Source: Morinoia aosen (Eukaryota; Arthropoda; Malacostraca; Amphipoda; Talitridae). From it: a stretch of 64,000 nt of DNA. Made by a program: the position numbers and the translations under genes. Position 1 is the first letter of the stretch. Every line of letters begins with the position of its first letter. Shown here one piece after another: positions 20,395 through 33,099 of this stretch. Under the pieces are notes generated by a model. That model did no database searches. It was given only the letters and a program-made list of their open reading frames with translations, and was not told the origin of the DNA. The stretch covers positions 19,626,484-19,690,483 of the forward strand of contig CM059579.1 in the NCBI GenBank assembly GCA_030386875.1, written 5' to 3'.

Positions 20395-23300
20395 TTCATC
20401 CAATGATTCAGCATCTCCATCAAGAATTTTAGAAAATAATTAATGCACCTGATATCTTAGGACCTACTTAACAGTTTGTGCATATACATGACCACACGAG
20501 AAGCCCAGTTAGAGGCAAACCTCAAGGATGTAAAGGCTGTTGTCTTACTGGAGTCCCATGCCTCTCCTTAGCTGCTCTCTCGAGTCAGGAATGCCATATC
20601 GCGCCCTCATTAAAACCAAGCTCGTTTGTTGGCATGCCACTACGAGCGCTGTCCTCGACACCTTGCTCCTGAAGGAGAAGTGATACTCATTAAGCTTACG
20701 CTTGGCAAATGCTTGCAATCTACATCTGCTGCATATTGAATTCCCCAAATTAACAAGGTCCTCTCACGGCCGCGTAGGGCTGTATTTCCACGACATGCCT
20801 TCATTTCTTATGAAATAAAACGCATACGGTTAATCGTTTGACGGATGCTTAGACGGTTTGTGTCGTACTTGGAAGTCGGGCGCCACTTCCTGCTTCGCTT
20901 CGTTAATGCCGAGCTAAGCTTGAAGGGGTTGTTGCACATGGGAATGCGTGAAATCCTTTTTATTGCGCGCAATATTCCTTGTGTTAAATCTAAATTCAGC
21001 TCATGTTTAACGGCAGTTTCCCAAGAAATATTCATTTCTATTAGCAGATGGTTAACAAGCCAGAAGTGCAAAATGTAAGTATTCCTAGCTCTATGTGCAG
21101 GCGTAATCAGCGCAACGTAAATGTCTCGATACTTTAAGCGACCTCGCCCAAACCACATGAGCCTGCACTTCGCGTGGGGCTATGAATGTTGACGACCATC
21201 CACGTTTAACGCATTTCCTCATGCTTTTTGTTGCCCCATCTTCACGCTGTTCTGATTTCATCGCTGCATTTTTCTTTTTATGTTCATGTAACCGACGCAC
21301 GGACTCCGGAAATGCAATGCAATTTGAACAGGTTTAACTATCACACTCTCTCGAATTGCACTATTGAATATTCTGAGGTACTCTGCTGACTAAGTAGTGC
21401 ACTCTAGCTGCATAATACCTTGCATTTTTTAAAATCGCGAAGAACTTAATATAGAAATTACCGAATATTAAAATTTCTTCTATTGAGAATTAGAATATGG
21501 GTAATTGCTTTGCAACTGCATTTCAACGTCGTTACTTTTCGTAAATTGTGAAAGACTGTAAACGACCCTGTGTCTAGTAGAAGCGTTTATCAAAATATCG
21601 ACGAAGGTTCTCACTGAAGAAGTTTTGCTCCTTTACAGGAAATAAGTTTTTAATATTTTGAAACAATTTTAGGGCTCTTAAGAGTGACGTTTATGCTTCC
21701 CGGAAAACGCTCATGTTTCGATTTTTGGAGTGCTTGTAAAAACTTTTTCTTATGTAAATCGATTCATTCTTATTCATAATAGTGCATCTTTCGACTATTC
21801 TTTTCTGTCAAGCCGTCATTACCCAATATTATTACAAAATCGTTTAATTTTTGGAATATTAAAGAATTCAAAAAACATGCTAGGTGCATCACTTCAAAGG
21901 ACGAGCGCGCTTCTGTTTCACTTGCACATTTTTCCTTTCTTCCGTCTTTTCTTTATTCATTGCACTATCTTGATATTCGCGTCATAATTATAATAGGTTA
22001 TTTCAACTTCTAATCCCAAGGGGAGGGTGTGAAATGCAATTTCATTGACTAAAAGAGTTCCTTCTCTAACTAATTCTACCCGTCTACCTATCCTCCGTTT
22101 TCTGCTCCAGAGAAAGTTTTCCGTTTTCATTACAATCACCAGAGTAGCTGCTCGGGCTGGTAAAGTGCCGCGCAGCTGCGTGGTGTGAACTTGTACCAGG
22201 ATTTATCTGCTCGTACTGGAGCGTGAGATGCTCTACTCTTAAGCTACCTGAGACTGATGCGTAGGTTGACTTGAGCGTGTTTTTAACAAATTGCTTTCTG
22301 CGTAAAATTTATTTTAAGGCGCAGAATCATAATCATCCCATTAATTTAATCTGACTGAAAACCTTTTTTATTTTCAATATTAATTTCGGATTTTACATTT
22401 TGTACAATTCAACAAATTATTATGAAATATGTTGCGTAAACTTAATTCACTTCCTGCGCAGGTATGAAATGGGTGTCTTTAACTTAATTCATTTTGTTGG
22501 TATACAAGTGCGCGGATATGGACTTCCGTTATTTACCAGCCACGTGCAGTGCTCTTGTACTGAATTTGACATAATATGTGCTTACTGAAACTGAATTCCT
22601 TATTGAGTTAAGATACTTACTGCTGGCTTAAATGAAAATAACGTACGATGTTAAATATTTTATTTTCATTAAATGTCATGATTAACATATAACAACGGTG
22701 TAAAACTCATGGTAAAATGGAACGGTCAGTTTCTTTTAGCATCCGTCTGGGCATCTGCCTTGAATGCCGTGCAGCAGAGTACGGATGTCATCCCTGCCTC
22801 CAGGTGCTGAAGGGAGTGGTACCTCTCGTTAAGTGCTGTCTTTATTCTTTTCATGACAGACAAGTTTGCATTCAGCATTCGGGTCAAACGTGTGTTTATA
22901 TTATTCCCTCGATGTTGACGTGCCAATAAAATTTGGTGATGGTCTGTAACGATACATCAACAGTTATTCGTTTGATGACATTCTCCGTTTTCTTTGAACG
23001 GAAGTAGCACACCCGCCGAGCACTCGACGAGCGCTATCGCGCCACCTGGCGGTGGGTCTGAGTATCCTTATCGGGCGAATGTTACTCTTTATTTTTAAAC
23101 ATTGGCGTGAGGTGGCGCCGCTCCAGAAGTCAAGGCGTAGGCAAGACATTATTTTGATCAACTTTCCTCTCATCTAACGGTTACTCGAGCTTGCCTATTT
23201 AATTCGATTGGATATTTATTAGCTATAATTTATTGAAATACATCCTTTTCTCTATTCCATAGCTGAACTTTGAAAGGTATTAGTAAATGAAATGCAACTG

Positions 23301-26300
23301 ACAGAGAAAAATTTTAGTCAAAAACATAGGTGAATAAAATTTGATAGAAACTTTCGAGTTTATGAAATTACGCGTGGGAACACTGAATTCATCTAAAATC
23401 TAATTATACATGGGCCGAGTCGAGGACAAGAATGAATAAAAATAAACGCGAGTCATGTACACGTGATACCTATGCTGTGTAGCAGTCCATTGAAACAATC
23501 AGGTTCTTGCTCTAAGTGATGTGGAAAGCTCGCTTTTAAAACAGAGGCATGTAGTTCGGCACCGAAGTGCATGGTTAGTAAATTTCATTTCGTTGGAAAG
23601 AAACGGATAGGCGAGAAGTTACGGTGTGCTTCGTATATGTAATACCAGTATTGCATAGAAATTCATATTCCATAGTGCTCTTGTTTAGTTTTCAGCTAAG
23701 GGCAAGATTTGTGGCTGAATTCAAACATTTTTCTCCGTACTTTACTTTTAACTTACGGTGATCCTCTGAAAAAGTAAAATCAACGTTAATTTATCACTGA
23801 AGTTGACTGGAATAGTAGAAATCCCAAATGCATGACGAAAAGACTAAACTCATCACGAAACAACGAAAATTTGATTTCTTTATCGTTTTTATTGAGAAAG
23901 CGTAAAGTACAATCGATAGTCAAAAGCGATCTAAAAGGACGCTTCGAAAAATTGGAAAATGTATTGTGTTGTTCAGAACCTCATGAAAAATGCTTCAAAT
24001 GGTGATATCAACAGCAGATCGATGAGTGCACATCTTCCTGTAGCGAATATTTTGCATTTCTAAACAATATTCAAGAAAAGTGCTGCTCATATTTACTTCA
24101 AACTGCCAGGAATTTTTTCAAAGGCATTTTGAAGGATTTATCCTAAGTCACAGTTATCCGCAACACAAACACAAATTCACAAAAACAACGAAGTTGATGT
24201 CGGAAGTTTTAGTCCCTGACTTCTCGGCGATAACTGTTTGAGTTGGAGTGTGATGTTTGTAAATATATCATTTCCAATGGATTTGAATTGTAACAAACTG
24301 AATCATTCCTTCCCGGTAGTGAGAAGAATACATACCTTCAATTAAACTTGACATTTTAGTTCGCTGTCTCAGGAGCTGCTACATGAGCGGAATAATAGCC
24401 AGTGGACGTATTTTATGCTCCCATTTGCAACCGTATTTGAAATAGAAAACATTTGACTCTGGTTGTGTCAGCATCTTTTCTTAAGGTGTTGATACTTTTA
24501 TTTGTAATATAATTTCATGTTCTACTACCTACTTCCAAGACGAACAAAAACATAACATCTTAAACAGGATGCCAATGTACACAAATTTTCTGCCCGTGAT
24601 TTTACGATCGATAAAAACATCGCATCTTGATGTAAGTTATCAGCAGAGCGTGAAGTGTTTTCCGGATTGCACTGTTTCAACCTGCTGCAGATAATCATAC
24701 AATGGAAAATTTACTGCTTTAGAAAGGAATTCCAACTTTCAGAAAAGGTTTTTGCTAGAATTACGAACGCTTCCAGCTATGAAGAATTTGAGTGAGGTGT
24801 AGGAAACTGAAATGTAGTCAACTGCGACAGCTTATGATGGCGTTGACAGAGGAAATATGAGTCTTCAGGAACGGTGGAAGAAATAGAGAACAATTTAGAA
24901 AAATCGATTGGGAATTATGCTGGTAAATGTTCAGTAGCGGCTTACGTTTTAGATTTTTACATACGATTGAATAATTCGTATCTAAATTTTTTGTAAAGCT
25001 TATTTTTTTAAAGATTTGGATGAGTGAAGGTTGTGAAAAAATAATCGTTCCAATACTTTAGCAAAAAATTTTAATGTTAAGACATTTGTGGTATTGGAAA
25101 CATATAATGGCTTAGTCTGTCGAGACGTAGCATCAAAATTTGTTCTATTTCTTCAGTTGGCCATCAAGTGATATTAACTGCACTAAACTGGAAAACCTGC
25201 AATTCTTTTACTGCTAAAGCGTGGGTGTTTTTCATGAATTTACTCTCTAGTCACAGGAATTAGTTAGGTGTTCTGTCTCCCGCTAATTTCGAGATTAAAA
25301 ACGAATTTAATCTTTAATCAAATCCTTTTATCCAACCACTCTAATTCCCCGTGTGCACCAGTTTTGCTGCTTATCTAAGAGCGTCCTATCTCCTCTCCAA
25401 ATTGGTTAATTCTTAATAGTTTTTCACAAGTTTTATTCCGTAGTTATTATTTTCATATTGAGTCAACTACCTACATGGTTACGGATCCCAACACCCGCTT
25501 TACATCCTCACGCCTGCATAATTACTACTCCTAGACCTCACGTTCTAGACAGGAAGAATTTCACATATATTGAAAACATTTTCGTGGATATACTAGATTG
25601 TCTCTGTCATAGTTATTTTAATAGTGGAATGAATAGTACAACAGAAGAATGATTGTAACATTATCTTACATAAAAACAAAGTTTGTCCTTGGTATTTTTT
25701 CCCAGTTCACTTTAAATTTTGCACGTCATTTTCTACTTGAGCATAAATGGAATAACTGTGCACAATTACTTCTGAGTAACTCAGTGTATTACATCTTGAG
25801 TGTTTTCAATTCAGTCTAGCTCACCACTCTCGCTCTGTACGTTATAATGACAATTCTTTGGATGCCCAAAACGATATTGGCGAGTCGTTAAACGCTTGAT
25901 TAACGTCAGGTGTCGTGAACTTTTTGTGGAGCTCGCCGTAACCTCCCTTCTCTTGTTCTCTTCTATGCTGGCCATTGTTGGTCAGAGTTCAATTTGAACG
26001 ATGCTGAGAGGGAACGCTGGCCTTGACGTGTTGCGTGAACTTTACATAGGGATTTTGAGGCCAATCCTAAGTTTGACATTCATAAAATTTTGCTTATTGA
26101 CGATCAAATAATTTTACAACCCAGGATGTGCCTATCACGCCAAAAGAAACACTCGCATCCTCTCAACTGGTATAGATGTTATACACACAGTGCTTGAGCA
26201 TATGAGCTAAATAAGATGACTGGATATTGATGTTGTTTTTTCAGTTACCTGATTTATGGGATTAAAATACAATTCTAAATCAGTAACGTTTCATTCCGAG

Positions 26301-27351
26301 TTGGTGCAAATTTTACTGATAAATAATCTAGTTGTGTGCTATTTTCCGTTGGGCAATTAGTTTGCTCGCTTGGACGATTTGACATTGTCTAAGTTTGGAT
26401 ATTAAAATTCTCTACTTTTTTGGCGTTATCGACTACTCGTAGCGTTGTTACCTAGTGCAAATATTTTATATCATCTCCTAGCTTTCACTTATCAGTCATG
26501 CATACTCACGTTTATGTATATATATACAAATGAGATAACGTAAAGTCGTGTACAGTAACATTGTGATAAATGAATGTCTAGTGTATTAATGACGAAACGT
26601 AGGATATGTTTCATTGCCTTGTGAGATAGGTCGATGTAGGTTGTTTGTAACGGCTGAATGAGTGCGATCACGCATAAAACATTACTAATGGTAGACTACG
26701 GTTTCACGATTCCTATTTCTCGCCGGCGAGTGCTGTTTCGAGACTAATTCAAGTTAGAGACCATGGTTTTCATGAACAGGCATTCTCGCATCCTAAAATG
26801 TCTTGTTAGCTTTATCATCGTGGTTTTTATGTTTTATTTCAGTTCATTTTTCAAGTATACTAAAAACATATCGACCCTGAAACTGAATGAGGTCTAATGT
26901 CAGCTCATTAAGTCAATCATAAAAAGTAGAAAAGCCCTTTATTCTCTGCTGAGCACACATTTCATCTCACACTTGAAACTCTGAATACCGTTTGGCCGTA
27001 TGTTTCTGCTCGTGAAGTTCATATCGATCACACAAGTAAGAAATGTAACATTGTTAAATCACTATCAACCGTAAGCTTGGGAATTGTTCATCTTAAAGGT
27101 AGCTTGAAGTTTAAGTTTCGAAGGTAAAATTAAATTGTGTTAGTTTTTTTAGGTAAAAACTCTACCTAAAGAGTTAATATGTTGGTAGTTCAAGAGTAAA
27201 CACTGAAAAATAATGACCAATATACATATTACCTTAGTACCACTAAATTATGGTGGTTTGCATTACAGGAAATGTTTCGCCACCCTAATATTGCTCACAA
27301 ATTCTTGCAAAGAGTTTCAATTTATTTTTTCTTTTGGCTCACAAACTCTTT
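20395..27351. other. Non-coding stretch, no gene recognised
   Basis: Nearly 7 kb with only scattered ORFs of 60-116 codons, none resembling a known protein. 23240-27350 is particularly poor in ORFs. A modest GC-rich patch lies at about 23010-23130. Nothing else could be supported on either strand. Confidence 0.5.
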
Positions 27352-27355
27352 TTAA

Positions 27356-28179
27356 CCCGCGCACGGTCGCGCATCCCTCAGAAAAGTAGTCAATTTACCC
27401 GCGTTACTCTGCCGTTCCCTGTTCACTTACCGTAATAGGCAGAGATGTAAAAATATGAAGTAATGAGTAAAAAATGTTGCTTTACACTTTGATGTTGTCA
27501 GATTTTTGATAACTTGAACCGTTTCTTTGTAATATGGAGTCAAACTCCGTAGATTTTTGCACAACATTGCTTCAAAGAGATCAATGGCCATTTTTTTGTT
27601 TTGGGAACAATGCAATGTTTTTCACTGCTATTTTATGCAGAAAATCCTTCCAAACCTGCTGATGTTTTTATTTTTCCTCTACAACAATTAGAAAAAAAGT
27701 TATGACCATTTATGTCTACTAAGTGTTATCCATTCTTCGTTTTAGTTCCTACATAAATGCATGTTTGCATGTCTGGTTATATTACTGTAAGTATAGTGTT
27801 TCGAAACTTGTAATTTTCACACAATATGAATAAAATACTGCTCTACACGCTACTGACTTCAGATTTTTCTTATTTGCCATTTTTGCGAAATAAGGCGAAA
27901 TAAGGCCCTGAGTAGTTTCGCTGGTAACTGAGGCTGCCACTGACTGTTCGCACGCACACCCTCTCACGGTCGCCTCATTTACCACACTGACTGTGCTTAC
28001 CCCTCCCAACTTCCAAGTGGTTGGAGCTCTGCCTTAACCCCCACAATGTGGGGGTTTCTGGCTCCAGCTGTGTAGCACTCGCTGAGACGATCATTTTGGT
28101 GTATAACAACTTGGGGTTATGCCTTACGTCTGGCAACCAGTGAGCCTGGTAAATGAGGCGACCAGTTATAGTTCGCGGG
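27356..28179. mobile_element. 824-bp piggyBac-like non-autonomous element
   Basis: The element is flanked by TTAA on both sides (27352-27355 and 28180-28183) and has CCCGCG at its left end and CGCGGG at its right end. This is the signature of piggyBac insertions. Near the right end, GGTCGCCTCATTTACC (27968-27983) is repeated as a perfect 16-bp inverted copy (28148-28163), enclosing a large imperfect hairpin. ORFs of up to 75 codons show no transposase motif, so it is non-autonomous. Confidence 0.8.
28005..28080. repeat. Strong nested hairpin inside the piggyBac-like element
   Basis: AACCCCCACA and TGTGGGGGTT are perfect 10-bp arms separated by one base (about 28037-28057). The pairing extends outward imperfectly through TTGGAGC and GCTCCAGC. 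The structure sits between the 16-bp subterminal inverted repeats. It is probably a structural part of the transposon; a transcribed RNA is not shown. Confidence 0.7.
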
Positions 28180-28183
28180 TTAA

Positions 28184-31100
28184 TATAAATGCATACCCTT
28201 TAAGCTGTGAGAAAATTTTGAATTCAACTCTGAATAGCTGATATTTTACTTTGGAAAAGCATTGAGAATAAAACTGAGGTCCACAATAGAATTGAATCCT
28301 AGAATTGAATCGAGAAATTTAACTCATATCGGAGTTAATAGTTCGCGTTCAAAATGTGTAATGCATGATTTCTTAACAGTTACACATGTACTGGTGTTGG
28401 GTGTAGAAAGTGCGGCGTTGTCGCAGACAACACAGCGTCTTACTTGCCAGCCTGTGCGGCATTCATGAGAAAAACACTTCGACATGTACTAGAATTGAAA
28501 AATTAAAAAAATTAAAAAAAAATGCGTATTGGTTTTGTCACACAAGGAAGGGAGCGAAGAGCAGGAGGTGTTTATTTGTGGATATACGATTAAATGAGCC
28601 TCTAAACTGGATATTTCTAAGGTTGAAGCTACTTCACAATCTTCGGGAAAGATGAGCCGTCCGTAAGACTGACTTGATCTCTCACCAAGTTTGGCAAATC
28701 TGTGAATTCCAGACGTGGTTCCATTGTCGGAGCCTCAGGACGGCCACTAGCAACAAGGACAAATCCACTTGGCGAACATGGTGCCTTTTGTTTCATTGTG
28801 TTAGGCAAGACAGTGCAGTGCCATTGAAATACAACCATTGTGACTGTCTTACTTCCTGTGACTAGTTTTGATTTTTTGTGAACTGTTTATCAGCACATTC
28901 TTTGAAGTATTAAATGTTGTCTTTTCCATGTCACTGTGTTGATACGACTGTAAAATTTTCGCTTGGAGGCCGTTCCGTGCCGTTACCTATCGTAAGAGTA
29001 CTGACCGGTCGACCATGGCGTTCCAATCAGCGAGAGCTTTTGAAAAGCTTCATTCAGAACCTAAACTCGCAGTCAGTGGCTATCTAAAATTGTTTACCCC
29101 TACGCCGGTAGACGTTCGTTATCTAATTGGTATCTTAGTTTGTGAATCTGAAAAAAGTACTGTTTAGAATTTGGAACGAAACTGATCAGAATTTAGTTTT
29201 TACTAATACAAACAGATTTTTTAAACCTCTAGAAGTTTCTGAAATATGGAGTCATCCGTTCTTTTTTCGGTGTTGACAAATTAATCAGATTGTATAAGCT
29301 GTTATGTTTCCGCCGTCGCTTTACAAAATAGTAGTTTTGGACTCAGAAGGATCAAACTAAATAATGTATAGCTGTCTGGTTTCTAATGGTAATTTAATGG
29401 AATGTTACCCAGACTAATAGCCGTAATGTTCATCAATTGATCATTCTGGCAGCCTTTAATGGTGATAAATCATTTTATAAAACACTTTTTTGTATACGTT
29501 TCAAGTAATAGCCACTTACCAACTGTTGAAATACGTTGTTTCGAGTAAAAAAAGTGGAAATTACACGCTCTAAATAAAGTGTTAAGCAGTTAGGCTGAGT
29601 GAATTGGTCAGCAAACCATGCACTGCGGTCAATTTCCCTTTGCGAAGGTTTCTATTGTAGTTTTTACTAGCTTGCCAGCAGACATGAGCTATTTTATTTT
29701 TAAAATACTCCTGCAACGGTTTCGACAGCTGTCGGCAGCAAAGAAGATCTTTATTAGAATGAAAGTATCATGGTTGCTATGTAGTGGTTGCATTCTTTCG
29801 CCCAGTCTTGCGCAAACGCATAGAAGTTATATGCATTGCTATAAGCGACGAAATTTTACCACACCCCGCAAGGCCTCGATTCTATTATGACCAATCGTGG
29901 CCGCTTGTAATTATATAACGGAGAAAGACTTGTTTCAGAACTCATTAAAGTGTTGTAACTAGCTCCCCTTCCGCTTGACCTCGCTACTCCGATTCGTAAA
30001 TGCCAGATGTCATAACAAATGACAGAGACTTAGACCACCCTGTGAAAATGTTGACGTAACTTTCCCAAATTGCGTCACGAGTAATATAATTTTGAAAATT
30101 TTAAAATGCAACCAGGAAGTTCCTGAAATTATCGTGGCCATTATATTTGAATTATACGGTTGATATAGTTAAGGTTGAAGTCAAATTAAACAAACTCATG
30201 AAGTCTTAAATAGAAATTACTAGTGTGTTGTGTTTTTACACACATGTAATTTTCATAAACAAAATGAATAATCTATGTATGAACCCTACTGAATCGTTCC
30301 AAGAAATTTTTTCACCATTTTTTACGATATTCTCGGTATTGGATTCAGATATGTTTCAAGTAAGTCTTTCAATAATAATAACGGTGTTCAAAATGCGTGC
30401 AAATTCGAACTTATAATTGATTTATGTAAATAATTTGTATTTATTTACTGCTATAGAAAGTAATCATTTATCATTTCATGCAGTCCAATTTTTTTATTAT
30501 TGGATATGGACCATCATTGCGCACTTATTCGGGGTGGAAGATTTTATTTTTTATGGGACACAGATGATTAACATTTATTTCATTCAGATGAAAATAATTT
30601 AAAACCTTTTCTTGCGTAATAATACTTGTACTTGAAAAGAAAATTGAAATATAATAAAATGCGAAGGAAAATCAGTTTCCTCCGAAAAAAAATTCAGTGG
30701 CCTAAACATTGATTCTGCGGAACTAAATGGGTTACGACGTAAGGAAATAAGTTGGAAAAGATCTTCAATGTAATGTTTTCTGTTTCTCTTTCATATTTTT
30801 GCTGCGCGTGGGCTTTCACCGTTTTTAAATCTTTGAATCTTTCTCAAATTGTTGTGTCAGTGCATGTGACACAAATGCATCTTAAAATATTCGCTAAATA
30901 ATTATCCAATCCTTTTTTTTGTACTGAAATTTCCAATTCTTGGTTACGAATGGGAAATGTTAATGTTCAATTCAAGATATAATTCTAAACGGAAAACTTT
31001 ATTTGACGTGACAACAGCCTCAATGTTTTTATTCTTGATTGGTAAATTGCTCATATTTCTAAGCTTCATTCGTGGTGGACAAAAGTAATTCCACGTATCT

Positions 31101-32600
31101 CCGTGGCTGGTCATTACAAGTGGTTTGATCATAGCGGTAAGTCTGAACCTGGTGTGATTTTCTCACCCATTAACTTTGTTTCAGATGAATTTGATTAAAA
31201 AAATATACTAAAATTATGACATTGAATTTTTCATTTATAGGCCTAAGTAGAGATTCCCTTTTGAGTTTCGCCAAAAAAATTCTGTTAATTTTTAGAAAGT
31301 AAAACTTGAGCGAACGAAAGTTCTTTTTTTGAAGAATTTTTTACTCTTCGAGTATAAATAAGTCATTTTGTTGAGATTGTTTTCAAAATGTTTAACTGGG
31401 ATTCTTAATATGTTATCTTACCAACTGCTCGCCGGTATCAGCTATCAAATGAAGAGTATTCCTTCAAATGATACGCGGTTATCTTCTACAACCGAACTAA
31501 GTGATTGTACTACATACTTTTCCATAAGCATACACGTAACTCTTCTCGCATCTGATAATCTCTTAATATGAGGAACACTCACTCAGTAAGTAAGGCTTAG
31601 CTGATACGAACGAGTCATAAGTTCTCGGAAGATTAAGTACGTAGAACTACGATAGTATGATCATGGCGAATTATGCTGGTATTTATACTCTTAGTGAGAA
31701 TTGGAACTCAAAATCTCAGTTATAAACAGAAATAAAGAAATGTTTAAGTTTTTTGATTTGAGTTCAGAATAATATTATTTAAAGTTTTTCATAGGTTATC
31801 GAGTAGAGTTAACTACCTAAATCCTAGCTTCGGAAAAAATAGGAACCACGTTGTACTGTTGTGAAAAGAAAACTCAATTTACCTTCATTCCTTATACAGT
31901 TGAGACAGCATGTGGAGGCTTCAAAATTTTCTGCCAAGGAGCGTCGTCTATCTCCGGCAAAGTAAAGTAAATTTGTATAAAGATTAATTAACAAGGGCCA
32001 AAGAGCAGTCACTAACACTCTCCAACTTTATGAGTGAAGCGAAGAAGGACGACAATTGCTCTGTTACTTCATTGATGCAATTTGCGAAGTAATAATAACT
32101 TGGAACATCTGCTAATTTCCTATTAATGGAGAAGCTGAGCAGCAGCAGCCTTTTTTTTACCGTTCGCTTCGTTTAGGGATCTCGTGAGAAGCTGTCTCTG
32201 TAGAGACCCTTGTCTGAGACGCCTAGGGGACCAGTTGCGCTATTTTTAGGTTCCGTTTGTGTTAGTAAAATTGAGTATCAACTTTTTGTGTGGCATACGC
32301 TCAGGAAAGAAGATATTAAAATTTGTCGTATACTTATCACGAGAACAAAATGGAAATTCACTTTTAAATTAAATTTACAAGTTTACCCCAACACAGTATT
32401 GATTGTCGAAATCTTCAACGCTTGGAAGTATTTGATTTTTTATTATTATTTTGGAGACCTTTGGGATTTTAGGCATGCTCATGTGATATCATCCAACCAA
32501 TTATTGTGTAATTCATTCGAATATTCTCTCGTACGCCATTCTTGGTTTCACCTATGAATACATATTATATCGTGTCAAAAATCCATGAGTAACATTTTGC
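28184..32600. other. Non-coding stretch, no gene recognised
   Basis: AT-rich sequence with short ORFs (up to 115 codons at 32210-32557, no motif). No transposon ends, tandem arrays or RNA genes were recognised. Confidence 0.5.
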
Positions 32601-32680
32601 AATTGTTTTTTTTTTCATTTCAGGTAATGAAGCAGTATTCATTTTTGGGTAGGCTTCTTTACCTGAAAATAACATTGGTA
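32601..32680. other. Imperfect inverted repeat with back-to-back splice-like motifs
   Basis: A long T tract ends TTTCATTTCAG|GTAATGAAGC at 32614-32633, an acceptor immediately followed by a donor-like GTAA. About 20 nt later GCTTCTTTACCTGA mirrors it as an inverted copy with two mismatches in 14. The motif resembles a recursive splice site on both strands, but the symmetry may simply be a small palindrome. Confidence 0.3.
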
Positions 32681-32929
32681 TTCGTGTCCAATTTGCTTCA
32701 TCTTGAATCAAACAATCAAATGATGGTGTTGTGGAGTTCCCTTCTGTAATATTGTACGAAAGCATGAATACTGAAGCGAAAGCGAATGCTGAAATTTCTC
32801 ATGGTTCGTATTTTCATGGGTTATTTTACCCGAAAACGAGACGAAGTGTTTATCGTATGTTCGCCGTGTTCTATTTGTCTTGCTTGCGCAACGGACGTCG
32901 TGTTTGTCTCTCGTTATATTCTTAGCCGC

Positions 32930-33065
32930 CATTCAAACCACGCGCGGTGCTGATCCGAAAAGAAGAGAGAGAGCGGCGGCAACGGCCATGAGGCGCGCGT
33001 TTTGTTGTGAAATTTGTGACCAGACGCGGGCATGGCGATGCAAACCTCAGCTCTGGCGTAAGTCG
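32930..33065 (+). other. CpG-rich segment with a possible first exon
   Basis: The patch contains GCCGCCATT, CACGCGCGGTGC and GAGCGGCGGCAACGGCC. An ATG at about 32988 opens a frame (MRRAFCCEICDQTRAWRCKP) that reaches a donor-like GGC|GTAAGT at about 33058. Composition and donor are compatible with a promoter or first exon, but the peptide is not recognised and no partner exon was found. Confidence 0.25.
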
Positions 33066-33099
33066 CTGTCTTTTCTTGAAAGCATCTCTATCACGTGAA

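Noticed and set aside
32880-33098. Apparent signal-peptide ORF reading SLVIFLAAIQTTRG
   Set aside because: The frame opens at TTG with no in-frame ATG before the hydrophobic stretch, so a secreted protein start is not supported.
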